A DNA stretch of 64,000 nucleotides, from positions 1 to 64,000 of the forward strand of contig JAJJXM010000018.1 of NCBI GenBank assembly GCA_024516155.1. The letters are read 5' to 3'. A model generated the notes under the pieces. It saw only the letters and a list, made by a program, of their open reading frames with translations. It had not been told where the DNA came from and did not search any database. The translations under genes and the position numbers were made by a program. Shown in pieces: positions 21,509 to 33,704 of the stretch. How positions within the stretch are numbered: the first letter of the stretch is position 1; each line of letters opens with the position of its first letter. Source of the DNA: Pyronema omphalodes. Lineage: Eukaryota; Ascomycota; Pezizomycetes; Pezizales; Pyronemataceae.

Positions 21509-22986
21509 GATGATGTTGATTTTGATGGGGAACGCCTTATTGCGTTGTTTTGCCGATTGGTGCTTACCAATTTTTGGCCTGCTTTCTTGATTATATTGAA
21601 GTTATTTTCTTTTTAAAAAGAAATTCGTTTTTTATTAGACTTTTGGGGCTTATTTTAAATTCAATCGTTATGATGGCTTATGCATAATCCAATACAGATG
21701 TCTAGGGAGACACCCCGCTGATGAACCTCATTTTTTGCTTTCTTGCCCTTGAATTTTGAATTTTACATATATTTCTATGACATCATTTTCGGAAAGGCAT
21801 TGTTATATAAAGAATGAAATAAAAAAAATAAAAAGGATTCAAATCAATCCCCCACCCCCTCCCAAATTCAAAACGCTACAACACGGTCAACACCGAAAAA
21901 AAAACCCTCCTTCAAACTCCGTGATTCCTAAGCCAACTAACCACTTCACGTCATTTATTATTGCCATTATTCAGCCCCAAGGAAACCGGAATATGATACC
22001 TTCTATCTTCTGTGAATGCTTTCTGTGCATGCCTTCTTATAAAAAACTTATCAAAAATTCAACCGATCATAAAGATGATACAATGGACTGATAAGGAGAA
22101 TTTATTTATTTATTGAATTATACGCTGATCGAGGCCTAAAAATATCCGAAATCTGTCGTGATCTAAACGACCTGATGAGGGCCCCCAATCTCTTATAGCC
22201 ATATAATGCGTCAAACAACGAATGAAAAAGACATAACAAGAAAAAAATAAGAGAAGAGAGAAACAACACTTTCTCAGCCCCCACCCCCCCTTGTCCTGTG
22301 ATATCTCGGTCACCTCCTTATAATAAGAAGAATTACTCCATGCGATGGAGAATCACTCATGTATTTCTGGTGATATGTAGTGGCTTGTAGTTGTAGTTGT
22401 AGTTAACGTTATTTCGAACTTGATTTTGGCAGTTGATTGCTGATTACTGATTCCTCATTCCTGGTCCCTGATTCGTGACCAATTCCTGATTCAGAGACAG
22501 GGAGAAGAGAGAAGAAAGAAAAAAGAAGGGAGAAGAGAAGAAATTTATGTATACCATAAACTGAGAAGTTGGAACCAAGGGATTGTCTAATGCATACTGA
22601 GGACTAAATATTCTAGGGTTAGGAATTAACACCGTGATAGTGGATGCATCTTTTGGGGTATTTTTAGTATAGTGGATTTTTATTTGAGGTTGTTTGTTTG
22701 GAGTACTGATTGGAATATTTATAGACATGTAGATAGCATATGGACCATGTCTATAGCCCTTTGGCCGACGAGAATTACTGAATATCAGGGCGGTTTATGC
22801 ATTGGATAAGGAGCGGGCATGGGGATTGCTGGATATTTGCGCTGGAAATAGGGAATGGGCAATAGCTTTGTATCATCGTTGGCCTGGAATACCGGGAGTG
22901 GAATCCGTAATACCACAATCTATATACAGCCCCAATTTTCCACCGTCTACTTTGCTGGGGAAGTGTGAATGGTGAATCTTTTAGTG

Positions 22987-23152
22987 AAATCCTCGCTGCA
23001 CCGTGATAACCCGCTTGCCTTTCAACATTGCCCAAACTCGATTATTTGTTGGGTGTGTAGATTGTAAACCTGGTAGCAAAAATCCTCGCTTCGTAGTGGT
23101 AACCCTTCTGCCTTTTAACATTGCCCAAACTGGCTTGTTTGTTGGGTATGTA
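22987..23152. repeat. Direct duplication of a roughly 73-bp segment
   Basis: aaatcctcgct ... cattgcccaaact ... tttgttgggt occurs at 22987-23060 and again at 23080-23152, offset about 93 bp. The copies differ at roughly a fifth of positions, so the duplication is not recent. Confidence 0.75.
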
Positions 23153-23314
23153 TTGTCGTAATATACAGTTGATACAAATACAAGTTAACTCCATCTACAC
23201 CTACCACCCACTATGCCTATCTATCTTTCAAAGCCTAGCCTCAGTTACGAGCTTTGATATCCCATCCACAATAACTCCCGTGTAGCACCTTTTGTTCCCC
23301 TCTGAACCAATCCC

Positions 23315-23762
23315 TTAAAACCGCTGCTCGGCCAAAAACTTCTCAACCTTCTTGCCCCAGTGGCCCTTGATGATGATATGCCTCGTAAGCTGGTTGATGT
23401 GGATTCTCTCCGGGTCCATGTTCAAAGCATCAATGATGTTCTGTCGTAATGCGGCGACATCACCCTCAATCTTACGGATCTTAGTGATCAAGAAGTTTCC
23501 ACCACGCTTGCGTCCCTCGTAGACAGGAAGGTTGTTGGTCTTGCTTCGGTGGACAAAGTAGGGAAGGGGCTTCTCTGCGGTACGAGCGACAGCTGTGGAA
23601 GATATGACGCGTTAGCTATCTTGTGGGGTAACCAGCCGGGGGTGCTTCTATTGGTCACATACAGACAGTCTCGGCCTCCTTAAGGATTGTAGAAGTTGAG
23701 AATCGGCAGATACGGGGGACCACAGCTGAGGGCCGGGTGACGCGGGTTACGAAGGAGAACAT
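23315..23762 (-). CDS. img2: Mitochondrial large-subunit ribosomal protein Img2 (mL49 family), 125 aa
   Basis: Exons on the complement are 23762-23663 and 23592-23315, separated by a 70-nt phase-1 intron (donor GTATGT, acceptor ACAG). The N-terminus MFSFVTRVTRPSAVVPRICR is basic and free of acidic residues, as expected of a mitochondrial presequence. The mature part has the Img2/mL49 pattern: KPLPYFVHRSKTNNLPVYEG, then KRGGNFLITKIRKIEGD and INQLTRHIIIKGHWGKKVEK. It is a component of the 54S mitochondrial ribosomal subunit. The length fits a short member of the family. It is divergently paired with eIF3e across 379 bp. Confidence 0.9.
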
Positions 23763-24141
23763 TGTCGGGCTGTATTCGAGGCTGCGGCGATACGGCGGGC
23801 GTGTACGATAACCGCTCTTTTTTGGCCTGAGGTTCTGCCGGACAAAGTTTCGTGAACCCGTGATCCCTGGCTTCCAAGACTTTTTTCTGGGTCGGTCGGA
23901 TTCCTACCCTAGGATGAAAAGGGATTAGAGAAGCGCACAAAAGACAGTTAGGCTTGGCAAAAAGGGCAAAGGCAGTCATCCAAGCAAAAGTGGAAATCTT
24001 CTCAGCAAAGAAAAGTTCCCCCGCCTCTTTCCACCCCTCCGCCTCGCGAAAGACCCCCAACCTTAACCCCCCCCCTCCCCGCCCCGATCCAACTAAACCC
24101 CATCCACAGTCATCGACTTGCTGGAAAGGATTGGAACAACT
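23763..24141. promoter_or_regulatory. Divergent promoter region of img2 and eIF3e
   Basis: The 379-bp spacer contains C-rich plus-strand runs before the eIF3e ATG (for example accccccccctccccgcccc near 24065-24085), a common feature of strongly expressed fungal translation genes. No specific factor site is claimed. Confidence 0.5.
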
Positions 24142-25557
24142 ATGGCGTCTCCTCAGGATGTCGCGGCTGAGCTCGCTCAGAAATACGACCTCACCCCGAA
24201 ATTGATCCCCAACTTGGATCGTCATCTCGTCTACCCGTTGCTCGACTTTCTTGAGAACCATGAATCTTTCGATAGCGCCGAGATTGTTCAGGCAAAGTTC
24301 GACCTCTTGAAGTCTTCCAACATGACCGACTTCGTAGGACAGCTCTACATGACCATCAACAACACCGACGCCGTCCCGGAGGAGTTCGGAAAGAAGAAGG
24401 ATGCCGTCTTGGAGAACTTGAGAAGCTTGGAGGCTCGCGCCGAAAAGATTCTTGGACTCCTCGATGACGCTGAGGTTGTCAGCAACCTTCGCTCCGACAA
24501 GCTTCAGAACATGAAGTACCTCGAGGAGAACCACCAGATTACCCATGAGATGATCGATGTTCTTTTCGAGTTTGGTCAGGAGCAGTTCAGCTGTGGTAAC
24601 TACGGCGCCGCTTCTGATTTGTTGTACCAGTTCAGAATCTTGGTTTGTTCTCTCGGGTCATGGATGGCTATTGCATAACTAACTAATTACCCCGCAGTCT
24701 ACCGACTCTGAGAAGACTGCTCAGGCTACCTGGGGAAAGCTCGCTTGCGACATTCTGCGTGCCGAGTGGGAGTCCGCCATGGAGGAGGTTACCAAGGTGA
24801 AGGACTTGATTGAGCAGAAGGTGGCAACCCTCATTTCAGCTTTCTTAGCATTTCTAACACCTTGCAGCTTTACAACAACCCCGTTGCACAGCTTCAGCAC
24901 CGCAGCTGGTTGATTCACTGGGCTCTTTTCCCCTTCTTCAACTACGACGCTGCCCGCGAGACCTTGATCGAGCTCTTCTTCTCCCCCGCCTTCATCAACA
25001 CCATCCAGACCGCTTGCCCCTGGATCCTTCGTTACCTTGCCGCTGCTGTTATCACCAACCGCAACCGCAGCCGTAACGCCGGACAGTACCAGAAGCAGCT
25101 TAAGGATCTTGTCCGTGTCGTCAAGCAGGAGCACTACGAGTACCAGGACCCCATCACCGAGTTCGTCACCGCTCTCCGCATCGACTACGACTTCGAGGAG
25201 GCCCAGCGTAAGCTTAGCGAGGCCGAGGAGGTTCTTAAGAGCGACTTCTTCCTCGTTGCCACTGCCGCTACCTTTGTCGACTCCGCTCGTCACTTGATCT
25301 CCGAGTCCTACTGCCAGATTCACCAGCGTATCGATATCAAGGACCTTGCCAAGCGTCTCAACTTGTCCCAGGATGAGGGAGAGAAGTGGATCGTCAACTT
25401 GATCAGAGACACTAGAGTTGATGCTAAGATTGATTACAAGGAGGGAACTGTTGTCATGAACCACCCCCCGCAGTCCGTATACCAGCAGGTTATTGAGAGG
25501 ACGAAGGGTGGATTCTTTAGAACTCAGGTGATTTCGGCGGCTGTTTCTAAGGCTTAA
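24142..25557 (+). CDS. int6: Translation initiation factor eIF3 subunit e (Int6), 437 aa
   Basis: Exons 24142-24642, 24698-24820 and 24868-25557; both introns are phase 0 (donors GTTTGT and GTGGCA, acceptors GCAG). The spliced protein starts [19 protein letters not shown] and contains [11 protein letters not shown] and FELFFSP-like helical repeats ([15 protein letters not shown]), then the PCI region: [34 protein letters not shown] and [16 protein letters not shown]. This is the conserved architecture of eIF3e. The subunit sits in the eIF3 core that organises the 43S preinitiation complex in the cytoplasm. Third positions favour C, as in a highly expressed gene. The ATG at 24142 begins the conserved N-terminus; an in-frame ATG lies 24 bp upstream. 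Confidence 0.95.
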
Positions 25558-26494
25558 TTTTATGGCGTTCTTTTTTTTTTCTTCCTTTACTATCGACTGC
25601 GTTTTTGGTTTTTGAATCGTTACTACACACACTGCATTATGGTTGCTGTTTTTTAGGTTAGGCGTGGGAATGGGAAAAATCACCGGTAGAAAAAAATCGT
25701 TATGGATTTCTCGGAACCAAAAAATTGGATCAAGACACAAAACGCTGGCAAAACTGGCAGAAAATGTCACGAAGACATATGATATTCATGACTATCTTGT
25801 TCTTTTATGAGTTTAAAGGGGACCCAAGGAGGAAACCAAGTGATATTTGGAAGGACATCGAGGATACCCTAGGCCATTCAAATAAATGTCAATTGAAGAT
25901 AGGGTTGTACCCTAAATACTGTGGTTCCAAGTGTTCGGGGAAGTTTAAAATGATGCGAGTGTTTGATGATTCATGTACAGTAAATATTGTACCCAATTAC
26001 TTGTCGTGAATACTCTGTTTTGATCTGACTACGAGGGAAATGATTAGTGATTCCTAACAGCACTGTGAGCTTGGGCCTGCTTCCTTCATGTATTTACACT
26101 CTGATAGGTAAACAACTTGTTTCATTCGTTTTATGGTTGTAGTGTGTGTAGCTTTCGGCCATTCGGATGACCATTTGCATTGCAGCACCAAACTATCGAG
26201 TGACCTGTAGTGAATGGATTACTGTTTTGAATTGGATTATAGTCAAATTATGCCCAAGTGTGAGTTATTATTAACGTGCTGTACTTCATTGCAATCAACA
26301 GTAACTGTTTGAATTCACTGTAACCATCGTCTGGATGAGTAATTAGTCGTACGGTCTAGCACCTAGTTCGGCCCAGCCGGGCTGTCAGGGGTGTCACTAG
26401 CCTCATCACCAGCCGCGCTCTGATGCTACACCTAGCTCAAGCTCCGACGTAACGCCTCCCTCCCACAACCCCGCCTCATCACGTCGCCGCAACA
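25558..26494. other. Intergenic between eIF3e and vps26
   Basis: The eIF3e 3' flank has a T-rich tract (25565-25580). A 94-codon frame at 25725-26009 has no recognisable domain and is not called. The 26340-26490 part is GC-richer and probably holds the vps26 promoter. Confidence 0.5.
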
Positions 26495-27614
26495 ATGTCC
26501 TACTTCTTTTCCACGCCGTTAGATATCGATATTCGACTTGACGATGCCGATGATAAGCGACAGATGGTCGACATCAAGCTCGACAAGAACAGAAAGGAGA
26601 AATGTCCCTTGTACAGCGATGGTGAAACTGTAAAAGGAGCAGTTACAATCAGACCAAAGGATGGAAAGAGGTTGGAACATACGGGTATTAAGGTGCAGTT
26701 TATTGGAACTATAGGTTCGTTTGCCTTTAAATCCCAAAGTGTTTGCGCAACTGGCTGAAAATAATGTGCGCTACATAGAGATGTTCTTTGATCGCGGAAA
26801 TCATTACGAGTTCTTGTCGCTTGGCCAGGAATTAGCCGCTCCCGGTGATCTACAACATCCTCAGACTTTCGATTTCGAATTCAAAAACGTCGAGAAACAA
26901 TATGAGTCCTACAACGGTATCAACGTTAAGCTTCGGTACTTTATCCGGGTTACTGTTTCAAGGAGAATGGCGGATGTTATCCGCGAAAAGGATATTTGGG
27001 TTTACTCTTACCGCATTCCTCCGGAGAGTAACAGCTCGATAAAGATGGATGTTGGTATTGAGGATTGTTTACATATCGAGTTTGAATACTCGAAATCTAA
27101 ATATCATTTGAAGGATGTCATTGTTGGTCGGATATATTTCTTATTGGTCCGACTGAAAATTAAGCATATGGAGCTTTCAATCATTCGAAGGGAGACTACA
27201 GGAACGACGCCAAACCAGTATAACGAAAGCGAAACCTTAGTGCGGTTTGAGGTAAGCTCACGGACTTTCTGTAACTATAGCTTTGGCTAACGGCTCTGCA
27301 CAGATCATGGACGGATCACCATCGAGGGGTAACCAGCAACCGAACCACTCTAACTCCTGACTCAGCAAGGCTAACTGAATTCCTCCTACAGGAGAAACTA
27401 TTCCGATCCGGTTGTTCCTAGGTGGTTTTGACCTGACTCCCACCTTCCGTGAGGTCAACAAGAAGTACTCGACTCGTTACTACCTTAGTTTGGTCTTGAT
27501 TGATGAAGGTATGTGACGTGCTTCATGTTCCCTGAATACTCTAGCTTACACGACATAGATGCCCGGCGGTATTTCAAGCAGTCAGAGATTGTTCTTTACA
27601 GACAACAGCCCTAA
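26495..27614 (+). CDS. vps26: Retromer subunit Vps26, 296 aa, five exons
   Basis: Exons: 26495-26714, 26779-27251, 27304-27328, 27392-27508, 27559-27614. The product starts MSYFFSTPLDIDIRL and carries the Vps26 arrestin-like blocks: KLDKNRKEKCPLYSDGETV, then EMFFDRGNHYEFLSLGQELA, NVKLRYFIRVTVSRR, DCLHIEFEYSKSKYHLKDVI, GETIPIRLFLGGFDLTPTF and YYLSLVLIDEDARRYFKQSE. Vps26 links the Vps35 scaffold to cargo and sorting nexins on endosomes for retrieval to the Golgi. The third exon is only 25 nt, but the frame joins perfectly (MDGSPSRG|ETIPIRLF). All junctions are GT-AG. The length matches the family. Confidence 0.93.
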
Positions 27615-28309
27615 GTGTTGAGCGAGCTGAATTAAGCGTGCCGAGGAAGTGTTGTCTTTTTGAGCAAGCTTCGGACGGCTTGTTTTTTTATTTTTTTTGT
27701 TTGCTTTCGTAAAATTGTACGATACCAGATCATCTAATGTTTGAAATAAGTATCACCAGGTCTGGCGCTGCGGGGTACGGTGTATGGAGACGAATTGCTT
27801 TATGTTCTAGCTCTGATTGGTCTTTTACTCATTGGAGCAGTTGGGAGGAATATTGCGGGTGGCTACGAAAGAGATGTGCTATTTATACAAAGTTCACAGG
27901 GCTTGGTTTCACTTCTCTACCTACTATGAAAAGAGGCAGTGTCTATATGTTTCTACACTGTAAGGCTATCACCAGTTTGGGGCTTTAACGCACAAAGCCG
28001 TGGTCATCAGCGCCGCCAAACCCATAACGTGACGCTCGTACAACGCCCACTGAAACTAATATATTTTATCTCACATCGGTTGACGCCCATATAAGGCTTT
28101 GATACCGCCTGTGGAACAAGCAGCGGTATATATCCGATCTTACGGCGCCTGCATTCATGCGGTAACCAAAGCTGCGTGATGTTATATACAGAACCTATAT
28201 TCATCGGACAGGCGTCATTTCCCAAACTCCCCTGACTCAGTTGAGAAACTCTGGGCTTATAACGATATGTCTCGATATCTCCTCCTTCTGTCCTCCTCTT
28301 TCATACAAG
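27615..28309. other. Intergenic spacer
   Basis: The vps26 3' flank contains a T-rich tract near 27682-27700. Nothing else is recognised. Confidence 0.5.
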
Positions 28310-29892
28310 ATGGAGCACACATGGAGTCCATCACTTCCAACACTCCACCAGTCATTCTCTCGCGCAATGCACAACACTCATCCCACCATGTTCCTCCATC
28401 TCCTCCTCATCTTCCTCTTCAGTCTCCTCTCATCCACTAACGCCTCTCCATTACCACCGGCTTGGACACCGCCCATACACGATCCCGATGCTCTGCATAA
28501 TACATTCGCTCCATCTTGGGTTAAAGAACCACTTACTCGAGGGACTTTCGGTATCGTCTTCCCATGCTTAGCAACCTTGGGATTATGCGTCTATACCGGT
28601 ATCCACCTAAATATTCCAGCCCAAACTGATGGCCAAGTCAAGATTATTTTCAGAAAGCTGAAATGGTCAATAATCGCCTTATTCGCTCCGGAGATGGTGC
28701 TTTACTGTGCATGGCAACAGTGGTTTCAAGCGAAGGCCATAATGGATCGGATGAATGCAGCGCTTGATCGAAAGGCGGAAATTGAACAAAAACCGGTTGA
28801 TGAGAGCTACAGGTATGATATATCGATGGCTTACTGGGTCGTTATGGGGGGGTTCGTGTACAAATGTCCCAGGAATACTGGGATTAGTGATGGGGCGAAG
28901 GGTTTCAGGGAAGACGAAAAGGGGGAAGTAACCAGAGTGCTTACGCCGGCGATGGTGGTGGCTTTGGCCGAGGATCAATTGGCAAGGGGCATGTCGAGCT
29001 TTTTGATGGTGGATGCTCCGCAGAGGGAGGATAAGAATAAGGCAGATGCTCTTGCAAAGCTTCTGGTGGTTGGTCAGGTTTGCTGGATGGTGATTCAGGT
29101 ATTATTGATAATTCATTCCCTTTTATAGTTCCAAATGAATCTTTGGAAATTTCTGACTTTTGAAATTTTTTCTAGGTCCTAGCCCGCGTAGTTATGGATT
29201 ATCCAGTTAGCCTTCTCGAGATTCACACTTTCGTCCACGTCATCTGCGGCCTGATTATGTACTTTCTTTGGTTCAACAAGCTCCAAGGAGTCAACATACC
29301 CAATTATGTTACGCTGAACCCTCAACAAATCTCCGTCCTCAGCGGCTTCCAAGGTTGGAACCAGTCTTACCATCCAGCTCGAATTCCTAACATCCAAGCT
29401 AGAGGAGACTCAATGAATGGCCTTATTCGGTTGAACCGCAAGCCTGTGGATGACAGGTTATACCTTGCCCTTGTCTGTGCCATGTACGGCGGCGTTCATC
29501 TGACGGCATGGTACTCTTACTTCCCCACGGTCCTCGAGAAATGGTTCTGGAGGGCCAGTTGTTTCGCCATGTTAATCGGAGCATTATCTGCACCTAGTCT
29601 GGTGCTAATGGGCGAATTCATGGCGCTTTGGAGAGAGTTATTTCCTCAAAAACGGTTCTGGACAGGAATGATCCAATATTGTTTCAACCTTGCATTAAAA
29701 GGCGTGGGCGATAAAGTAACTCTGGCGCGAGTGGCACTGTGTATGTACAGGGTCTTCGCGGTGATGTGGATTCTGCCGTATTTGGTTGCGAGAATGTATC
29801 TGGTGGTGGAGCCCTTCGCAAGTTTGAGGCATATGCCTGCCGGGGTTTATGCGGTTGTGTCGTGGTCGTTGAGTGTTCCGCATATCATCTAA
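28310..29892 (+). CDS. Fungal multi-pass membrane protein of unknown function, about 475-501 aa
   Basis: Exons 28310-29098 and 29176-29892 with a 77-nt phase-0 intron (junction WMVIQ|VLARVVMDYPVSLLE). A signal-peptide-like segment FLHLLLIFLFSLLSSTNASP is followed by an extracytoplasmic-looking TPP stretch. Then come hydrophobic helices: GIVFPCLATLGLCVYTGIHL, VHVICGLIMYFLWF, LALVCAMYGGVHLTAWY, FAMLIGALSAPSLVLMGEFM and further C-terminal helices. The motif RGTFGIVFPCLATL and the WFNKLQGVN stretch are typical of a large uncharacterised ascomycete/basidiomycete family. Three ATGs are possible; that at 28388 has the best context (cccaccATGttcc) and begins just before the signal peptide. Function unknown. 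Confidence 0.8.
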
Positions 29893-30935
29893 AAGTCGTG
29901 TTATGCTTTACTGCTGGATAGTGGATGATTCCGGATAGACTACAAAGGTGGATGGGTACCAGCGTACTTGTGACGTCAGCCGCGATGGCGGGCTAGTTCA
30001 CGGAATAGAAACATGATAGAAATCATGGGATAAGAACAAGCACGGATATTAACGCAGATATTCCATGTATTCAAAACTTATGTTAATGAATAAATGACTT
30101 GATGACTGTTAAGATATGTTGGATATCAATTTTCCGAGGATGCAACTAAACAGCAGAATGCGTAACGGTGATGCTAGGCACTGAGAAAAGGTTCGCTGGA
30201 GATCTTCTATAAAGCTATGGAAAATCTAACTGTCAATTATACACCTCTTAATCTCGCTGTAAAATGTTAGGTATGGGTGGTTTTAACTTCGTACCGGGTT
30301 GACTGTGACAATACGAAGTATTGAACTTGCCCATTCTACATGTGAGAGCGCTAAACTAAACCCTACGTTCAGCCCTACTGTCCACATGCTAATCCTTGTA
30401 TTAATAGACGACAGTCAATAAAACGCATACCAGTGCTCTATCTACAACATATTCACCCCCTTGTGGTGCGATGGTCCAAGCTTCAATTGTGTATAGGCAT
30501 CGGCGGTGAACTTTAGAAGGCTAACCCGTGGTCCGAAGAGGAGCTATGGTAACCGGAACTCTCATCCTTGGGCACAGATCAGGTCTCATATCGAAATCGA
30601 GTTGAACTGGATGACTCGCGTGCATTCCACTGTACTATCTCTAGTTCAAGGCCTACCGTATCCGAGGGTGTGTTCTTACCGTGACGATAACTTTGCTAAC
30701 CTTTGACATTAAATGAGGACCTGAGAGGTAGACGCGCAAAACGCCGTATCTACCCGCTGTGACGTATTCCTACCATCACGGCAAACGCTTAGAAAAAAGT
30801 CCCCTTCCGCTATAACACTGCTCAACACAGCTGTCCTTTATAACGCTCCTTCTCGGAACAGCCCGGACAACCTTTGGTCTACCGTACCGACTACAACCAC
30901 CATCCCGTTACCACAACACTATAATCATCCACATC
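29893..30935. other. Intergenic, nothing recognised
   Basis: About 1 kb with only short frames. No repeats or RNA-like folds noted. Confidence 0.5.
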
Positions 30936-31406
30936 ATGAATCTCCTCACCAACTTCAGCCGTCTCGTAGTCCGCGGGACTCAATCCGCCAAAATGTCTCA
31001 TCAGGAAGCTCGTTCTATGCCCCATCCTCAAGGGATTATCCGCCCCTTCCACGCATCTCGTCGTCCCATTATTGTCAACTCCAAAAACACCACCATGGTC
31101 AAAAACACCAACGAGGACAAGAAAATCGCTTTCCGTCGCCGTATCATCCGCTACACAACTGGTGGAGCAGCTATAGGAGCGGCTTTGATTTTCTTTACTA
31201 CAAGACCTATGCCTCCAACTGGTGGTAGCTTGATGCATTTGCTTCAATCTAGTGGTGGTCTTCACGTTTGGAGTGATGCCGCTTGGAAGATTCCTCCATG
31301 TGGTCGCTTGTTGGCTTCTGTGAGTAAATAGAGAGTTGAAGTAAGTGGGATTCTGTCTGGTGATGATGAGTTTGGGGACTTTGGCTAATGTGCTGGATAT
31401 TAGTGA
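30936..31406 (+). CDS. Small putative mitochondrial membrane protein, 128-131 aa
   Basis: The N-terminus MNLLTNFSRLVVRGTQSAKM is basic and hydroxylated, fitting a mitochondrial targeting peptide. One hydrophobic stretch, TGGAAIGAALIFFTTRP (about residues 75-91), could be a membrane segment. The C-terminus reads WKIPPCGRLLAS. Directly after Ser the sequence is GTGAGT, and a branch-like gctaatg plus an ATTAG acceptor lie at 31384-31403, followed at once by TGA. Splicing (30936-31319 + 31404-31406) therefore gives 128 aa; without splicing the protein gains VSK and stops. A 261-codon frame on the other strand overlaps but looks like a shadow. No family recognised. Confidence 0.55.
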
Positions 31407-32777
31407 TGAGCTGATGTGTTTGCGATTACCGGACTGAACAATCACATAATGCATCGTCTCGGAGGACTTGCTCAAAAAAAAGTGTTTACAAGGCGTTAAA
31501 AGGTTTGGGATTTGGGATAATATGGCGCAAGAAGGCGTAATATATGGCGGACGATGGAATTTTTGTCTAGGAAGGAGCCTGTCGAAATAAGTCTTGATGT
31601 TTGATAGACGCTTTGAATAGGGGACCCTGTGATGAATTTTTTCTGTACGTATGCGGCGTCTTGGTGTTTCAAGCATTCAATTTACAGCCGTCATCAAAAG
31701 TTTCGTAGCTGTTCACAAGTGATGTTTTTTCCGCTGCCTTTGGTAAACACTTAGACTGTACTTATAGCATCTTGCCATAATACGTAACAAATCTCGATGA
31801 GAGGAAGTAACAAATGGCCATTAGAAATATTTTTCCTCAGGCTATTTTGGATGAAAATTAAGGTAACGGCTTAGGAATAAGTAAAACAACCTCTCCTTCT
31901 TATTTTATCTCTCTGTACTACATCTTACATCCCTGGGTGCACGCATCACAAAACCTTCACCAGGTATAGATTCCCATTTCAACGAACGTTATGAGCACTT
32001 TCCCATCTCGTTCAAACTCAACCTTCGGAAAGGTATTCAAGCTTTCTTCCGTTTAAATAGAAGACTAGCGCCATTGCACTGTAGCATCCATTGTTTCGTA
32101 AGCGAAATACTCCGCGATCGTATGATGATAGCGTAAAGAGCCAACTTCCTGGCTCACCCATACACTTTAAATAACTTTAACGCTTACTTGCGGAAATGGA
32201 TACCGCCCTACGACAATGAAAGAAGTTATATATAAATTGTTGCCCTTTCCGTTCAACGGATGATCAAAGGAGTAGCTAGTTGATGCAGGCCTAGGTTTGT
32301 CGATAAGAACTTCTGATTATTGGCATTCAGGCAGTGATATTTGCTACGTCTTCCTCTAGGATTGGTGGTTAGACAATGGAGATGGAACTGGTGTTCTTGA
32401 TTTTAGAGGTACCGGTTAAAGTATGTTATGCGTCAACTCTATGATGGAGCGGAGGGTATAGCGTTCGGCGTTGAAGAGTGCACAGCGATTAACCGAGAAG
32501 AGAAAAGCGTAGGCGGTCAAACACCGAGAGTTGATTGATTGTAGGTTCAACAAGTACAACGAGAGAAACTACATATAGTCAGGCCATCAATATCCACCTC
32601 CACTATACAGCGAATCAATCACATTTCAGTATTCGACACAGCAAACACCATAATCTATCTCATTCCAAACAATACTCTCTAAACGGCTGTTTCGCCTACG
32701 ATTCCTTATAAAATCCTCGAAGATCAGCCTGCACTACAACTTAACCATCCTCGAAAAGATTGACTGCTGACCGAACA
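31407..32777. other. Intergenic before the small-protein array
   Basis: About 1.4 kb without a supported gene. The stretch 32570-32770 has C/A-rich leader-like sequence similar in style to the leaders of the array genes. Confidence 0.5.
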
Positions 32778-33023
32778 ATGCCTTTGAAACTGGAGCGCAT
32801 CTTCTGTAACTATCCTAAAACCGTCCTCCTCTTTCGCAAAGCGGCCAAACCCAGCAAATTTCTACTCTACGGAGCTGCAGCTGCCTATGGGATCGATGTC
32901 CTAGCCGACGAAGGAAACCCACCCAATCCGCCAACAAGTGGCTACAAGTACAAGTTCATCGAGAAGATGGTGAATTTACCTTGGGTCAAGAATGAGCCAT
33001 TCTTGCTCCCGATTATGAGTTAA
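32778..33023 (+). CDS. Tandem small-protein family, copy 1 (81 aa)
   Basis: MPLKLERIFCNYPKTVLLF begins a protein with the family layout: a basic/aromatic N-terminus, the motif KPSKFLLYGAAAAYGIDVLA (probable membrane helix), a Pro-rich turn NPPNPPTSGYKYK, and the ending VNLPWVKNEPFLLPIMS. I chose the ATG at 32778 because alignment with the other copies starts there; an in-frame ATG at 32760 adds six residues. The most diverged of the four copies. Function unknown; the single hydrophobic segment suggests a membrane-associated peptide. Confidence 0.6.
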   Translation: MPLKLERIFCNYPKTVLLFRKAAKPSKFLLYGAAAAYGIDVLADEGNPPNPPTSGYKYKFIEKMVNLPWVKNEPFLLPIMS

Positions 33024-33437
33024 CGGTCCTGTTTTCAATGGATGATAGATTTGTTTCGGCTGTTGGTATTTGAATTTGTGTTGTCAATTAATAAAGTTTG
33101 TGATTTGGGTGATATATCGCAAGCGCGAGTGACTTCAGTCGTACTATGTGCATGTGCATGTGCAATCGAAAATCTCGAATTCAACACAGCCACATTAGTC
33201 AACTTTGACCCCTCCCCACCCCCCTTGATAGCTGGCCCACAAGAACTTAGCTTCATTGACCATGATTTCCTAGCTACAGCAGCTCCCAACAGTATGCCTG
33301 TCTCACGGTTTTTAACGTCCATCTCCTTCAGATAAATCTCTCGGGATAAAGCCTACGGGATCAATCTCATAACTCTCCTCCACTTCAAAAATCAAACTCC
33401 CGCACAGCCACACAGCTCAAAGGCTCTACAATCGCCA

Positions 33438-33704
33438 GTGATCAAACTAATCATACCGTTCTTGTTTGAATTCAGAGTATTTACCCGAAAGTACCCTTTT
33501 GCCATTGGATTCATTTGTCATGGGCTCAACCCCACAACGTTCCTCCTCTACAAAACTATGATGGCATGGGGACTGAATACCCCGGCCAATCAATACCCTC
33601 AACAAGCACCTCTTGACAACGGATACGAGTACACGATTTACCGAGGATTTGCTAGGATACCTATGGTTCGGAAGGGATCATTCTGGATTCCCATCATTGA
33701 TTGA
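33438..33704 (+). CDS. Tandem small-protein family, copy 2 (88 aa)
   Basis: Aligns with copies 1, 3 and 4 along its whole length: FLFEFRVFTRKYPFAIGFIC, HGLNPTTFLLYKTMMAWGLN, then GYEYTIYRGFARIPMVRKGS and a final PIID. The hydrophobic core around FLLYKTMMAWGLN is the likely membrane segment. It starts 660 bp after copy 1. Its 3' flank (33889-33935) shares a gttcaacacagc ... motif with the 3' flank of copy 1 (33179-33220), so the duplicated unit includes non-coding DNA. Function unknown. Confidence 0.6.
   Translation: MIKLIIPFLFEFRVFTRKYPFAIGFICHGLNPTTFLLYKTMMAWGLNTPANQYPQQAPLDNGYEYTIYRGFARIPMVRKGSFWIPIID

Larger units (their letters stand above)
18086..23314. other. Gene-poor, repeat-rich 5.2-kb region
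   Basis: No frame here carries a domain or a convincing splice pattern. The swi1 3' flank is strongly T-rich on the plus strand (18330-18790, including an uninterrupted T tract near 18717-18742). Several tandem repeats follow, listed separately. 21610-22740 is AT-rich and otherwise featureless. Confidence 0.6.

Noticed and set aside
23680..25770. Long minus-strand frames (288 and 349 codons) across eIF3e
   Set aside because: They run opposite the eIF3e exons and arise from its C-ending codons; no independent domain.
25725..26009. 94-codon frame downstream of eIF3e
   Set aside because: Some Cys and charged residues but no family, no splice support and no promoter-like context.
30891..31676. 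261-codon minus-strand frame
   Set aside because: Overlaps the plus-strand gene with its targeting-like N-terminus; its own sequence is irregular and lacks a domain.
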